This document shows, piece after piece, positions 25,687 to 35,095 of a DNA stretch of 64,000 nt. The stretch is from JBDWFY01 sp965275915. Its GTDB lineage: Bacteria > Pseudomonadota > Alphaproteobacteria > Rhizobiales > Stappiaceae. The position numbers and the translations under genes were made by a program. Every line of letters begins with the position of its first letter. The stretch's first letter is position 1. The DNA is taken from contig CBDHYI010000007.1 of the NCBI GenBank assembly GCA_965275915.1, forward strand, positions 2,170,001-2,234,000, written 5' to 3'. Under the pieces are notes generated by a model that did no database searches, was not told the DNA's origin, and worked only from the letters and a program-made list of their open reading frames with translations.

Positions 25687-26757
25687 TCATCCGGCATCGG
25701 CGGCAGTTGCTCCGCGCGGGGGCGTTCCTGTTTTCGTCTCTTCAGGGTGCGGGCCGGCGGTCTCCACTGCGTCTTCGTTGCCTGTCATCAGCGGGTGCGC
25801 GACGGGATCCTTGCGCGAAAAAAGGTATCGGCGAAAGACCTCGAGGTAAGACGTGTAGCAGTATCCGCCGTTTCGCCGGATGAAGTCTTCCCGGCGGCGC
25901 CGGAAAAGGGCGGGGAGCTTGTGCCAGGCTTTTCCGGGAAAGGCGTGGTGTACGGCATGATAGTTGTTGTTGAGGAACAGAAGGGCGAGGGGCCCGGAAT
26001 CTTCTATGATGACCGAGCGCGATGCAGCCCGCTCATGCGCTCGGTGCTCCAGATACGTTCGGATCTTCAGCATTGAGACAGCGAGATAAGCGGCCAGGAG
26101 ATATGCCCAGGCCGGCAGGGTTGAAAATGAGGTGAGCCAGGCGGCAACAAGCAACAGGCCGGCCATGTGGCTGATATAGGCGCCGAGAACTTTGCGGTCC
26201 CCCGAACGCACCGAATGAAAGTCGCGCCGGTAAAAACAACCCAGGCCGATCGCCGGACCGATGAGCATGCGTCCGGCCAGCGTATTGTTGAGGTCATAGA
26301 GTGCGCGCCTGGCTCTGCAGAAACTGTTCCATTTCCGGGGGTCGAGATAGTTGCTTTCCGGATCGTCATAAGGGTCTGTCAACGACGGATCGTAGTGATG
26401 CGCCAGGTGTGTGTCCTTGAAGCGAACATAAGGGATCAAAAGTCCCAAAGGCGGAAACACAAGCAGATCGTTGAGCTTCTGACGTCTGAACGGGTGGCCG
26501 TGAAGCATCTCATGCTGCAGGGAGGAGTGCAGCACCAGCACCGGGACAAGCAGCACGGTGGCAAGGCCGGTCGTGAGCTGGGCCGCGTAAACCGTAATGC
26601 ACGCGTAGCTCATGTAGCAGACAATCAGCAGGCAGATCGTTGGCCCTTCATCCCCCAGCCTCTGCCGTGTTCCCCCAGCGCTGTCCCTCACTTCATTTCC
26701 CAAATATTTCAATCGGTTCCTGGAAGCGATAGTCGGCAAAGTGACAATGGTTTTCAA
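25687..26757 (-). CDS. Membrane fatty acid desaturase/hydroxylase family protein
   Basis: A 356-residue integral membrane di-iron enzyme. The three histidine boxes are HEMLHGH (HxxxH), HLAHH (HxxHH) and NYHAVHH (HxxHH type). Hydrophobic stretches before the first box and between the second and third are as expected. It inserts a double bond or hydroxyl into a lipid chain. The TTG at 26757 has no clear ribosome binding site, so translation may begin further in. Divergent from an XRE regulator over a short AT-rich region with an inverted repeat. Confidence 0.85.
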   Translation of the reverse strand: MKTIVTLPTIASRNRLKYLGNEVRDSAGGTRQRLGDEGPTICLLIVCYMSYACITVYAAQLTTGLATVLLVPVLVLHSSLQHEMLHGHPFRRQKLNDLLVFPPLGLLIPYVRFKDTHLAHHYDPSLTDPYDDPESNYLDPRKWNSFCRARRALYDLNNTLAGRMLIGPAIGLGCFYRRDFHSVRSGDRKVLGAYISHMAGLLLVAAWLTSFSTLPAWAYLLAAYLAVSMLKIRTYLEHRAHERAASRSVIIEDSGPLALLFLNNNYHAVHHAFPGKAWHKLPALFRRRREDFIRRNGGYCYTSYLEVFRRYLFSRKDPVAHPLMTGNEDAVETAGPHPEETKTGTPPRGATAADAG

Positions 26758-26775
26758 TTATGTAAAAATGATGTG

Positions 26776-26793
26776 TAACAGTTGTATCTGTTA
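26776..26793. promoter_or_regulatory. Inverted repeat between desaturase and XRE regulator
   Basis: TAACAG-N6-CTGTTA is a perfect 6-base-arm dyad in an 84-base, AT-rich region between two divergent genes. It is a likely operator for the XRE protein and could control both genes. Confidence 0.55.
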
Positions 26794-26841
26794 TGAAATC
26801 GATAAATATTTGTGAAGACAAAATTATGTTGTGAATCTACA

Positions 26842-27675
26842 ATGGATAAGCGTGTTCTTTCCTCCTCGTTTCGCGAACGTTTCCGCACACTGGTGGAGGC
26901 GGAAAAGGAAAATCTGTCGGACTTCCTCCGGGCGACCGGAATCGATCGCTCCGCGCTCAGTCAGTTTCTCGATCCGAAGCATGACCGTCTGCCGCGGGCC
27001 GAAACGCTGCGGCGCATCGCGGAGGCGCGGGGGGTTTCGGTCGATTGGCTGTTGTGTCTGGAGAACGCGCCCGAGGGGCGCCAGGAGATGAGCTCCAGCA
27101 ATCAGATCGAGAGTATCCATACCAATGACGGAACGTCTTGTCTGGAACGCTGGCACATCGAAGCCGAGGGCTTCAAGCTCCGCTATGTTCCTTCGACTCT
27201 GCCGGACATGCTGAGCCTGTCGGACCAGACGGTGGACGAACGTTCATCGACGGATGCCCGTGGCGGGGGTGTTGAGAATGTCCTGAGCGGTTTTGTTCTG
27301 GAAGACCGGGACATTGAAATTGCGATGCCGATTCAGACGCTTGAGGATCTTTCCGTCCAGTCGGGCCTGTGGCGGAACGCGCCCGCGGATCTGTGCCGCC
27401 GGCAACTTGACCATATCGCGGAGGTTTGTGGAGACCATTACCCGGCGTTGCGGCTGCATCTGTATGACGGAACCAAGGTGTTTTCTGCGCCTTTCACGGT
27501 TTTCGGAAAGATCCGTGCGGCTGTCTATATCGGGGACGCCTATCTGACGCTCACCAATCCGGAGCAGGTCAGGATTTTTGCAAAGCGCTTCGACCATCTC
27601 GTTCGCCAGGCCATCGTACCGCCTGACAGGGTGCGGGATGCCATAGCGAAGCTGGCCACGGATGTCAGGACCTGA
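26842..27675 (+). CDS. XRE-family HTH transcriptional regulator with C-terminal sensor-like domain
   Basis: A 277-residue protein. Residues about 8-60 form an XRE-type HTH (LSDFLRATGIDRSALSQFL, then LPRAETLRRIAEARGVSVDWLL). Residues 100-277 contain no domain I can name, but are long enough for a ligand-sensing domain. The ATG at 26842 is preferred to 26812 because it starts right before the HTH. Divergent from the desaturase gene, whose promoter it may control. Confidence 0.8.
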   Translation: MDKRVLSSSFRERFRTLVEAEKENLSDFLRATGIDRSALSQFLDPKHDRLPRAETLRRIAEARGVSVDWLLCLENAPEGRQEMSSSNQIESIHTNDGTSCLERWHIEAEGFKLRYVPSTLPDMLSLSDQTVDERSSTDARGGGVENVLSGFVLEDRDIEIAMPIQTLEDLSVQSGLWRNAPADLCRRQLDHIAEVCGDHYPALRLHLYDGTKVFSAPFTVFGKIRAAVYIGDAYLTLTNPEQVRIFAKRFDHLVRQAIVPPDRVRDAIAKLATDVRT

Positions 27676-27689
27676 CGGGCTGTCGGATA

Positions 27690-28391
27690 TCACAGAGTGG
27701 TCTTCATCTGGTACCCGGGCGCATAGATCAGTTTTGCGCACGTAACGGACACGTCCCTGTCCCAGGTGAAGCGGTCAATGACAAACAGGGCCGCGCCGAT
27801 ATCGGTCCGCAGGATATCCGCAAGGTGAGGCGTTGCGCTGATGGCCGAAAACATAATGTCGCCATGAGTGAACAATGCATGCGTAACCAGCCACTCGTTG
27901 GCACTGATTGTGTTGAAATCGACCTGCTTCATGGATGGTGCGGCCAACGGGTTGATCCAGCGGTCCTCATAAACATGCGGTTTGTTGTCCGCCAGATGCA
28001 GCGCGCTGACCTTCATCGCAATCGCATCTGAGGCCAGGTTCATTTTCGCGCGGATGTCCGCAGGCGGTTTTTGCCGCTTTGCGGCAATCAGCGCATATCC
28101 GTAGCGGAGGTTTCGGGCTTCCACTTCATGCCGGATGATCGGAATTTCCAGCGTTGCCTTTCGGACCGGGTGAAGCGCCACGCGGGTGCCCGCCTTGCGC
28201 CTGCGGTCCAGAATGCCGGTTTCCGCCAGCGCGCGCAGGGCCCGGTTGACCGTTGCGCGGGCGCATCCGAACTCTGCAGCCAGATCCGTTTCATTCGGGA
28301 TCAGCTCGCCCGGCTTCCATGTGCGACTGTGAATGCGGGAGAGCACTTCATCCTGAACCGCCTGCCAACTGTTTATGTCGGTCGCCGTCAA
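27690..28391 (-). CDS. hutC: Histidine utilization repressor HutC (GntR family)
   Basis: A 233-residue HutC-subfamily regulator. The winged helix is at 10-75 (PNETDLAAEFGCARATVNRAL), followed by a UTRA effector domain (VSALHLADNKPHVYEDRWI). HutC proteins bind urocanate and release the hut promoters. Its ATG overlaps the hutF stop as ATGA, so hutF and hutC are co-translated, and a HutC palindrome lies upstream of hutF at 29796. Confidence 0.93.
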   Translation of the reverse strand: MTATDINSWQAVQDEVLSRIHSRTWKPGELIPNETDLAAEFGCARATVNRALRALAETGILDRRRKAGTRVALHPVRKATLEIPIIRHEVEARNLRYGYALIAAKRQKPPADIRAKMNLASDAIAMKVSALHLADNKPHVYEDRWINPLAAPSMKQVDFNTISANEWLVTHALFTHGDIMFSAISATPHLADILRTDIGAALFVIDRFTWDRDVSVTCAKLIYAPGYQMKTTL

Positions 28392-29764
28392 ATCGTGTCT
28401 CCCAGGTCGGCAAGTGCTTTTGAATATCGGGAAATGATTTCGGTCCGGTTCACGTGCCGGCCGGATGTTACCAGATGACGTCCTGCGGACCAGACGTCGC
28501 TCACCATCCGGTCGTCCCCCGCAAAGATGTAGCTGTCCAAAACAACATCGCCGGATTTGCCCGCAAGATCGACATGATGGTGATCAAGAGCAAGGAAGTC
28601 TGCCCATGCACCGGTCCTGATTTTTCCGGTCTCCCGTTTTGCGGCATGCGCACCGCCTTCCAGAACGGCGTCAAAAAGCCTGCGGCCGGTCGATCTGTCC
28701 GCGGTTGCAAGAGCGGCGCGGGAATGGTCGCGAAGCCTTTGCGAATATTCCAGCGTTCGAAGTTCCTCGCAGAGTGAGATCCGGATGTTGGAATCGGAGC
28801 CGATGGCGATTTTCCCGCCGTGGCTCAGCCAGTTCACGCCATCGAATATCCCGTCTCCCAGGCTGGACTCGGTGATCGGGCAGAGGCCGGCGATCGCTCC
28901 GGTGTCAGCAAGGCCTGTCGTTTCGTGCGGCAGCATTTGCGTGCAATGAATGAGGCACCAGTGCGCCGTCGGATGCGCATGATCCAGAAACCACTCAACG
29001 GGTCTCTGTCCAAGCGCCGTGACCACTTCATCGACTTCCGCGATTTGTTCCGCCAGATGCATGTGAACCGGTCCGTCCCCGGCAAGCGCGGCGATGTCCG
29101 CGAGCAGCTTTGGGTCGACGGCGCGCAGCGAATGCGGCGCTACACCGAACGCGGCGTCTTCCGGCAGCGATTTGACGGATCCGGCCGCGGCCTGATGAAG
29201 CTTTTGGAACCGGTCAAAATCGTTGCCGAATCTGATCTGGCCCGGAGACAATGCCCGCTTGTCGCAGCCGCCATATTGATACTGCACGGGCAGAAGGGTC
29301 AGGCCGATCCCGGTCGTGTGGGCCGCGGCGACGCACCGCTCGCTCAGTTCGGCGAGATTGTCATAGGGTGTTCCGTCCGGCTGATGGTGAACATAGTGAA
29401 ACTCAACGCTCGTTGCATATCCGGCCTCAAGCATTTCCATCTGGACGAAAGCGGTTATGGCTTCAATATGCTCCGGCTGCAATTTCTCCAGAAAACGGAA
29501 CATCAGGCGGCGCCAGGTCCAGAAGGAATCGGCGGGGTCCGGTCCGCGCCGCTCCGTCAGTCCCGCCAGAGCCCGTTGGAATGCATGGCTGTGGACATTG
29601 GCAGGCGCCGGCAAAAGAGTGCCGACGCGGTGGTCTGCCTTGGTTGCAGCGCTTGCGCTGACGTGTTCTTCGACACGGGTAATTCGCCCGGATGGCGCGC
29701 AATCGATCAGGACTTTGTCTGCCCATCCCTGCGGCAGCAGCGCTTCTTCGGAAAAGATCAGCAT
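28388..29764 (-). CDS. hutF: Formimidoylglutamate deiminase HutF
   Basis: A 458-residue amidohydrolase. Metal ligands are visible: HSH in PANVHSHAFQRALAG, a later His in HMHLAEQ, and the catalytic Asp in GSDSNIRISL. The RALAGLTERRG stretch is typical of HutF. It deaminates N-formimidoyl-L-glutamate to N-formyl-L-glutamate and ammonia, the branch that needs HutG next. Divergent from hutI. Confidence 0.94.
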   Translation of the reverse strand: MLIFSEEALLPQGWADKVLIDCAPSGRITRVEEHVSASAATKADHRVGTLLPAPANVHSHAFQRALAGLTERRGPDPADSFWTWRRLMFRFLEKLQPEHIEAITAFVQMEMLEAGYATSVEFHYVHHQPDGTPYDNLAELSERCVAAAHTTGIGLTLLPVQYQYGGCDKRALSPGQIRFGNDFDRFQKLHQAAAGSVKSLPEDAAFGVAPHSLRAVDPKLLADIAALAGDGPVHMHLAEQIAEVDEVVTALGQRPVEWFLDHAHPTAHWCLIHCTQMLPHETTGLADTGAIAGLCPITESSLGDGIFDGVNWLSHGGKIAIGSDSNIRISLCEELRTLEYSQRLRDHSRAALATADRSTGRRLFDAVLEGGAHAAKRETGKIRTGAWADFLALDHHHVDLAGKSGDVVLDSYIFAGDDRMVSDVWSAGRHLVTSGRHVNRTEIISRYSKALADLGDTI

Positions 29765-29795
29765 CAGCTACGGTCCGGCTCCGTCTTGACTCTAT

Positions 29796-29809
29796 TATGT
29801 ATATACATA
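29796..29809. promoter_or_regulatory. HutC operator
   Basis: TATGTATATACATA is a perfect 14-base palindrome centrally placed between the divergent hutF and hutI genes. It contains GTATATAC, which fits the GT-N-TA-N-AC pattern of HutC-subfamily operators, and hutC is adjacent. Confidence 0.85.
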
Positions 29810-29845
29810 TAAATCTAATGCATATCCTAATCAAGCGTGCGCGTG

Positions 29846-31051
29846 ATGCTCTTTGTGAACACCAACATTGCCACCTGCGGCGGAAACGGGCCCTACGGAC
29901 TGGTCCGGAACGGGGCGTTGGCGATCGCGGACGGACGCATCGCATGGATCGGAAAACAGGACGAAATTCCACCGGATTATGATCGCCTCGAGCGATGCGA
30001 TCTGGCGGGCCGCCTGATCACACCCGCTTTGATCGACTGCCACACCCATATTGTTCACGGTGGTCATCGGGCCGCAGAATTTGAAAAGCGCCTTCAGGGT
30101 GTCAGCTATGAAGACATCGCCCGTCAGGGAGGCGGTATTCTCTCCACCGTGACCAGCACAAGGGCAGCCTCGGTTGCAGACCTTTTGGCCGGTTCGCTTC
30201 CGCGGGTGGACGCTTTGATGGCCGAAGGCGTCGCGACGCTCGAAATCAAATCAGGCTATGGCCTCGATGTTGAGACCGAGCTCAACATGCTGCGGGCCGC
30301 AAGAAAGATCGAGGCGGAACGCCCCATTCGTGTCAAAACCTCGTTTCTGGGCGCCCATTCCGTTCCTCCACAATATCAGGGCCGGGCGTTGGACTATATT
30401 GACGACATCTGCATTCCTGCGCTCAAAAAAGCGCACGCGGAAGGCCTGGTCGACGCGGTTGACGGGTTCTGTGAAGGCATAGCGTTTTCCGCCGCCGAAA
30501 TTGAGCGGGTGTTTCGAGCGGCAAAGCAGTTGGGTCTTCCTGTCAAACTTCATGCGGAGCAGCTCTCCCATTCAGGTGGTGTTGCTCTGGCCTGCAAATA
30601 CGGCGCGCTGTCGGCCGATCACCTTGAATATGCATCGGACGACGACGCTGTGGCCATGGCCGGAGCCGGCACATTGGCCGTGTTGCTCCCCGGTGCCTAC
30701 TACACCGTGCGCGAAACGCGGCAGCCTCCCGTTGAGAGTTTTCGCAGGCACGGTGTTCGTATGGCGGTTGCCACGGACTGCAACCCCGGTTCGTCACCCA
30801 TGACATCGCTCCTGCTTGCCATGAACATGGCCTGCACCCTGTTTGGGCTGACACCCGAAGAAGGGCTCATGGGCGTGACGGCCAATGCGGCCGGAGCGCT
30901 TGGGCTGACCGATTCGGGCACGCTTGAGCCGGGCACGCGGGCCGATCTGGCGATTTGGAATGTCGAACACCCGGCCGAGCTCTCCTACCGGATTGCCTTC
31001 AACCCGCTTCATGAACGCATCTTTGCAGGTTCAGCATGCCCCAGATTCTGA
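29846..31051 (+). CDS. hutI: Imidazolonepropionase HutI
   Basis: A 401-residue amidohydrolase: metal-binding DCHTHIVHGGHRAAEF, KLHAEQLSHSGG and ATDCNPGSSP, all family hallmarks. It opens 4-imidazolone-5-propanoate to N-formimidoylglutamate in the cytoplasm. Start uncertain between ATG 29846 and an in-frame GTG at 29837; neither has a strong ribosome binding site. First gene of hutIHGU. Confidence 0.95.
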   Translation: MLFVNTNIATCGGNGPYGLVRNGALAIADGRIAWIGKQDEIPPDYDRLERCDLAGRLITPALIDCHTHIVHGGHRAAEFEKRLQGVSYEDIARQGGGILSTVTSTRAASVADLLAGSLPRVDALMAEGVATLEIKSGYGLDVETELNMLRAARKIEAERPIRVKTSFLGAHSVPPQYQGRALDYIDDICIPALKKAHAEGLVDAVDGFCEGIAFSAAEIERVFRAAKQLGLPVKLHAEQLSHSGGVALACKYGALSADHLEYASDDDAVAMAGAGTLAVLLPGAYYTVRETRQPPVESFRRHGVRMAVATDCNPGSSPMTSLLLAMNMACTLFGLTPEEGLMGVTANAAGALGLTDSGTLEPGTRADLAIWNVEHPAELSYRIAFNPLHERIFAGSACPRF

Positions 31052-32571
31052 TCCCCGGTCAGGCCACCCTTCGTCAGTTGGAGGACATCTGGCGTGGTCG
31101 CGATGACATGACGTTAAACCCCGATGTGTTTCCGGCCATCAAACAATCTGCCGAAATTGTCGCTGCGGCCGCTGCCGACGATGCGCCCGTCTACGGCGTC
31201 AATACCGGCTTTGGCAAGCTTGCGACCGTCAAAATCAGGGCTGAAGATACCACAACCCTTCAGCGTAATCTGGTTCTGTCCCATTGTTGCGGCGTCGGCG
31301 AAACGCTGGACAGCCGGACGGTTCGGCTGATGATGGTTCTGAAGCTGCTCTCCCTGGGTCGGGGAGCCTCAGGGATTGCCGTTGAAACGATTCGTCTGCT
31401 GGAAAGGATGCTTGAAACAAACGTCCTTCCCCTCATCCCGGTCCAGGGGTCGGTCGGCGCATCGGGCGACCTGGCTCCGCTGGCTCATCTCGCAGCCGTC
31501 CTGATCGGTGAGGGTGAAGCGACCTGTGCCGGGGAAAGATGCCCCGGCGGCGAAGCGTTACGCCGCGCCGGCCTGCGCCCCGTCGCCCTGGGCCCGAAAG
31601 AGGGGTTGGCGCTGATCAACGGAACCCAGTTTTCAACGGCCTGTGCGCTGTCCGCTCTGTTCGATGCCTGGACAAATCTTCAATCGAATCTGGTGGTTGC
31701 GGCGCTTTCCACCGACGCCATCATGGGATCGACCGCGCCCCTCCGGCCGGAGATTCACGACCTTCGCGGACAGCCCGGCCAGATTGAGGCGGCACGGTCG
31801 ATGCGCGCGCTTATGCAGGGATCGGCGATCCGCGAAAGCCACCGAAGCGGCGATCACCGCGTGCAGGACCCTTACTGCATCCGATGCCAGCCTCAGGTTG
31901 CCGGAGCCGCGCTCGATCTCCTGCGGTTTTCGGCACGAACGCTTCAGATTGAAGCCAATGCCGTCACCGACAATCCGCTCGTACTGAAAGAGACGGGCGA
32001 AATTGTTTCAGGCGGGAACTTTCACGCGGAGCCGGTCGCCTTTGCTGCCGATCAGATTGCGCTCGCCATTTCAGAACTTGGGTCGATCTCGCAGCGGCGG
32101 GTCGCTCTGATGGTTGATCCGGCCCTCAGTTACGATCTGCCGCCATTTCTGGCGCGTGATCCGGGGCTGAATTCGGGGTTGATGATTGCCGAAGTGACGA
32201 CTGCGGCGCTGATGAGCGAGAACAAGCATCTGGCAAATCCGTGCTCGACGGATTCAACCCCGACCTCCGCCAATCAGGAGGACCATGTCAGCATGGCCGC
32301 CCACGGCGCTCGGCGGCTTAAACGGATGAATGACAATCTGAGCTGCCTTATCGGGATCGAGGCAATGTGCGCGGCGCAGGGAATTGAGTTTCGCGCGCCT
32401 CTCAAAACCAGTCCGAGCCTGCAAAACGTTCTGAGGCGCTTTCGGTCTGAGATACCGGCACTGGAAGACGACCGGTATCTTTCCTCCGAAATTCAGTCGG
32501 CGGCCAGGCTCATCGCCGGGGGCGACCTGCTGCAGGGTCTTGATCTGCCGGCATTGCAGGAAAACGCGTGA
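31036..32571 (+). CDS. hutH: Histidine ammonia-lyase HutH
   Basis: A 511-residue histidase. The ASGDLAPL segment holds Ala142-Ser143-Gly144, which cyclise to the MIO prosthetic group. YGVNTGFG near residue 53 and FHAEPVAFA, and the C-terminal STPTSANQEDHVSM, are also diagnostic. It removes ammonia from L-histidine to give urocanate. It overlaps hutI by 16 bases. Confidence 0.97.
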   Translation: MPQILIPGQATLRQLEDIWRGRDDMTLNPDVFPAIKQSAEIVAAAAADDAPVYGVNTGFGKLATVKIRAEDTTTLQRNLVLSHCCGVGETLDSRTVRLMMVLKLLSLGRGASGIAVETIRLLERMLETNVLPLIPVQGSVGASGDLAPLAHLAAVLIGEGEATCAGERCPGGEALRRAGLRPVALGPKEGLALINGTQFSTACALSALFDAWTNLQSNLVVAALSTDAIMGSTAPLRPEIHDLRGQPGQIEAARSMRALMQGSAIRESHRSGDHRVQDPYCIRCQPQVAGAALDLLRFSARTLQIEANAVTDNPLVLKETGEIVSGGNFHAEPVAFAADQIALAISELGSISQRRVALMVDPALSYDLPPFLARDPGLNSGLMIAEVTTAALMSENKHLANPCSTDSTPTSANQEDHVSMAAHGARRLKRMNDNLSCLIGIEAMCAAQGIEFRAPLKTSPSLQNVLRRFRSEIPALEDDRYLSSEIQSAARLIAGGDLLQGLDLPALQENA

Positions 32572-33362
32572 TGCAGGCTGTCGAAGTCAAGCAGGGCAGC
32601 AGCCCGGTTATCCTCGGATTGCCTCATACCGGCACATGGCTGCCGGAGCGCGTACGGGATGACCTTAATCAGACGGGCCGGGCCCTGTCGGACACTGACT
32701 GGCATGTCGACCGCCTTTATGCCGGTCTTCTGCCGGATGCCACGACCGTGCGCGCGACGTTTCATCGCTATCTGATCGATGCCAACCGGGATCCCGCCGG
32801 TGCGAGTCTTTATCCCGGGCAGAATACGACGGGGCTGGTTCCGGTAACGGACTTTGACGGGAACGCGATCTGGACCCGTCCGCCGGAGGCGGCGGATAGA
32901 GAGGCGCGACGTCAGTCTTATCACGCGGTTTACCACACGGCGCTTGAAAATGAGATGCAGCGGGTACGGGACTGTCACGGCGTTGCCGTCCTTTTTGACT
33001 GCCATTCCATCCGTTCGACCATCCCGTTTCTGTTTGACGGGCTCCTGCCGGACTTCAATATCGGGACGAACGGCGGGACAACCTGCGATCCGGGCCTTGA
33101 GACGATAACGAAAGAGATCTGCGCAAGCGCATCAGGCTATTCCAGCACTGTGAACGGCCGGTTCAAAGGCGGTTGGACAACCCGCCACTACGGGCGGCCG
33201 GCAGACGGCTTTCATGCCATTCAGATGGAACTGGCCCAGTCGACCTATCTGAAAACCGAAACGGCGCCCTTTCACTATGACGCGATGCGGGCCGGGCGCC
33301 TGCGCCCCATCCTGTCCGACATTCTGCACAGCCTGCAAGACCGAGCAAAGGATCTGACATGA
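32571..33362 (+). CDS. hutG: N-formylglutamate deformylase HutG
   Basis: A 263-residue N-formylglutamate amidohydrolase. LGLPHTGTWLP near the N-terminus and FDCHSIRST carry the zinc-site histidines. It splits N-formylglutamate to glutamate and formate, the final step after HutF. The ATG overlaps the hutH stop as TGATG, and its stop overlaps hutU as ATGA. Confidence 0.94.
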   Translation: MQAVEVKQGSSPVILGLPHTGTWLPERVRDDLNQTGRALSDTDWHVDRLYAGLLPDATTVRATFHRYLIDANRDPAGASLYPGQNTTGLVPVTDFDGNAIWTRPPEAADREARRQSYHAVYHTALENEMQRVRDCHGVAVLFDCHSIRSTIPFLFDGLLPDFNIGTNGGTTCDPGLETITKEICASASGYSSTVNGRFKGGWTTRHYGRPADGFHAIQMELAQSTYLKTETAPFHYDAMRAGRLRPILSDILHSLQDRAKDLT

Positions 33363-35035
33363 CCGGTTCCATCGCCGACTCAAGACACAATCAGCGCGAC
33401 GTCTTTCCACCAACCGGACCGGAGCGTTCCGCCAAGAGCTGGCTGACCGAAGCGCCGTTGCGGATGCTGATGAACAATCTGCACCCTGATGTGGCGGAGA
33501 ATCCGCACGAGCTTGTCGTTTATGGCGGCATTGGCCGTGCCGCCCGCACCTGGCAGGATTTTGACAGAATTGTCGAAAGCCTTAGACGGCTTGACGACGA
33601 TCAGACGCTGCTTGTGCAATCCGGCAAGCCGGTTGGCGTGTTTCAGACCCACAAGGATGCGCCGCGTGTGCTGATCGCGAATTCAAATCTTGTCCCTCAC
33701 TGGGCCAACTGGGATCACTTTAACGAGCTCGACAAAAAGGGGCTCGCCATGTACGGCCAGATGACCGCCGGATCGTGGATCTACATAGGCACCCAGGGCA
33801 TCGTTCAGGGCACCTACGAGACATTTGCCGAGGCCGGGCGCCGGCATTACGGCGGTGACCTCCGGGGCAGGTGGATTCTCACCGGTGGCCTTGGCGGCAT
33901 GGGAGGCGCACAACCGCTTGCCGCCGTTATGGCCGGAGCCTGCTGTCTTGCGGTGGAGTGCGACGAAACCCGCGCGGATTTTCGGCTTAGAACCCGGTAT
34001 CTCGACGAAAAAACGCACGCGCTCGACGAGGCGCTGGATATGATTTTAACCTGGACGAAAGCCGGTGAAGCCAAGTCCGTCGGCCTGATCGGCAATGCGG
34101 CGGATATTTTTTCCGAACTGGTGGAGCGGGACGTCCGGCCGGACATTGTCACCGACCAGACCAGCGCCCACGATCCGCTTCACGGTTACCTGCCGCAGGG
34201 ATGGACTGTCGCTGAGTGGCGGGAAAAACAGGAAAGCGATCCCAGGGCCGTTGAAGCAGCGGCCCGGGCGTCCATGAAGGTTCAGGTGAAGGCCATGGTG
34301 GATTTCTGGAACCGGGGCGTGCCGACACTTGATTACGGAAACAATATTCGTCAGGTCGCGCAAGAGGAAGGGCTGGACGATGCGTTCGCCTTTCCCGGCT
34401 TTGTGCCGGCCTATATCCGGCCCCTGTTCTGCCGCGGTATCGGACCGTTCCGCTGGTGTGCGCTGTCGGGAGACCCCGAAGATATCTACAAAACCGATGC
34501 CAGGGTGAAGGAACTGGTCGACGATCCGCACCTGCACAACTGGCTCGACATGGCCCGGGAGCGGATCGCGTTTCAGGGGCTTCCGGCCCGCATCTGCTGG
34601 GTTGGGCTCGGCGTTCGTCACAAGCTGGGTCTGGCGTTCAATGAAATGGTGCGGTCGGGCGAGATTTCAGCTCCTGTCGTGATCGGAAGAGATCATCTGG
34701 ATTCAGGCTCCGTTGCCTCACCGAACCGGGAGACGGAGGCCATGCGGGACGGGTCCGACGCGGTGTCGGACTGGCCGCTGCTGAACGCGCTTCTGAATAC
34801 CGCTTCAGGCGCAACCTGGGTCTCGCTTCATCATGGCGGCGGGGTCGGCATGGGATTTTCCCAGCATTCCGGCATGGTCATTTGCTGTGACGGCTCCCGC
34901 GATGCGGACCGACGGATCGAACGTGTTCTGTGGAACGATCCGGCGACCGGCGTGATGCGCCATGCGGATGCCGGATATGACAGCGCCGTCGATTGCGCGC
35001 GTGAAAACGGATTGAATCTGCCGGCAATCCTGTAG
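33359..35035 (+). CDS. hutU: Urocanate hydratase HutU
   Basis: A 558-residue urocanase. GGLGGMGGAQPLA (about 177-189) binds the tightly held NAD, and FCRGIGPFRWCALSGDPEDI and SLHHGGGVGMGFSQHSG are family signatures. It converts urocanate to 4-imidazolone-5-propanoate. Last gene of hutIHGU; no histidine transporter is visible in the locus. Confidence 0.97.
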   Translation: MTGSIADSRHNQRDVFPPTGPERSAKSWLTEAPLRMLMNNLHPDVAENPHELVVYGGIGRAARTWQDFDRIVESLRRLDDDQTLLVQSGKPVGVFQTHKDAPRVLIANSNLVPHWANWDHFNELDKKGLAMYGQMTAGSWIYIGTQGIVQGTYETFAEAGRRHYGGDLRGRWILTGGLGGMGGAQPLAAVMAGACCLAVECDETRADFRLRTRYLDEKTHALDEALDMILTWTKAGEAKSVGLIGNAADIFSELVERDVRPDIVTDQTSAHDPLHGYLPQGWTVAEWREKQESDPRAVEAAARASMKVQVKAMVDFWNRGVPTLDYGNNIRQVAQEEGLDDAFAFPGFVPAYIRPLFCRGIGPFRWCALSGDPEDIYKTDARVKELVDDPHLHNWLDMARERIAFQGLPARICWVGLGVRHKLGLAFNEMVRSGEISAPVVIGRDHLDSGSVASPNRETEAMRDGSDAVSDWPLLNALLNTASGATWVSLHHGGGVGMGFSQHSGMVICCDGSRDADRRIERVLWNDPATGVMRHADAGYDSAVDCARENGLNLPAIL

Positions 35036-35077
35036 AAGCTCAAAACAAAATCTGCTCTTGCAGAATGGATGAAATGA

Positions 35078-35095
35078 ATGGGTCCATACCCTAAG
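35078..35095. repeat. Short recurrent intergenic motif
   Basis: ATGGGTCCATACCCTAAG lies in the convergent gap after hutU and contains the stop codon of the minus-strand gene. It shares 16 of 18 bases with 40616-40633. GGGT/ACCC make it weakly palindromic. Confidence 0.5.
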
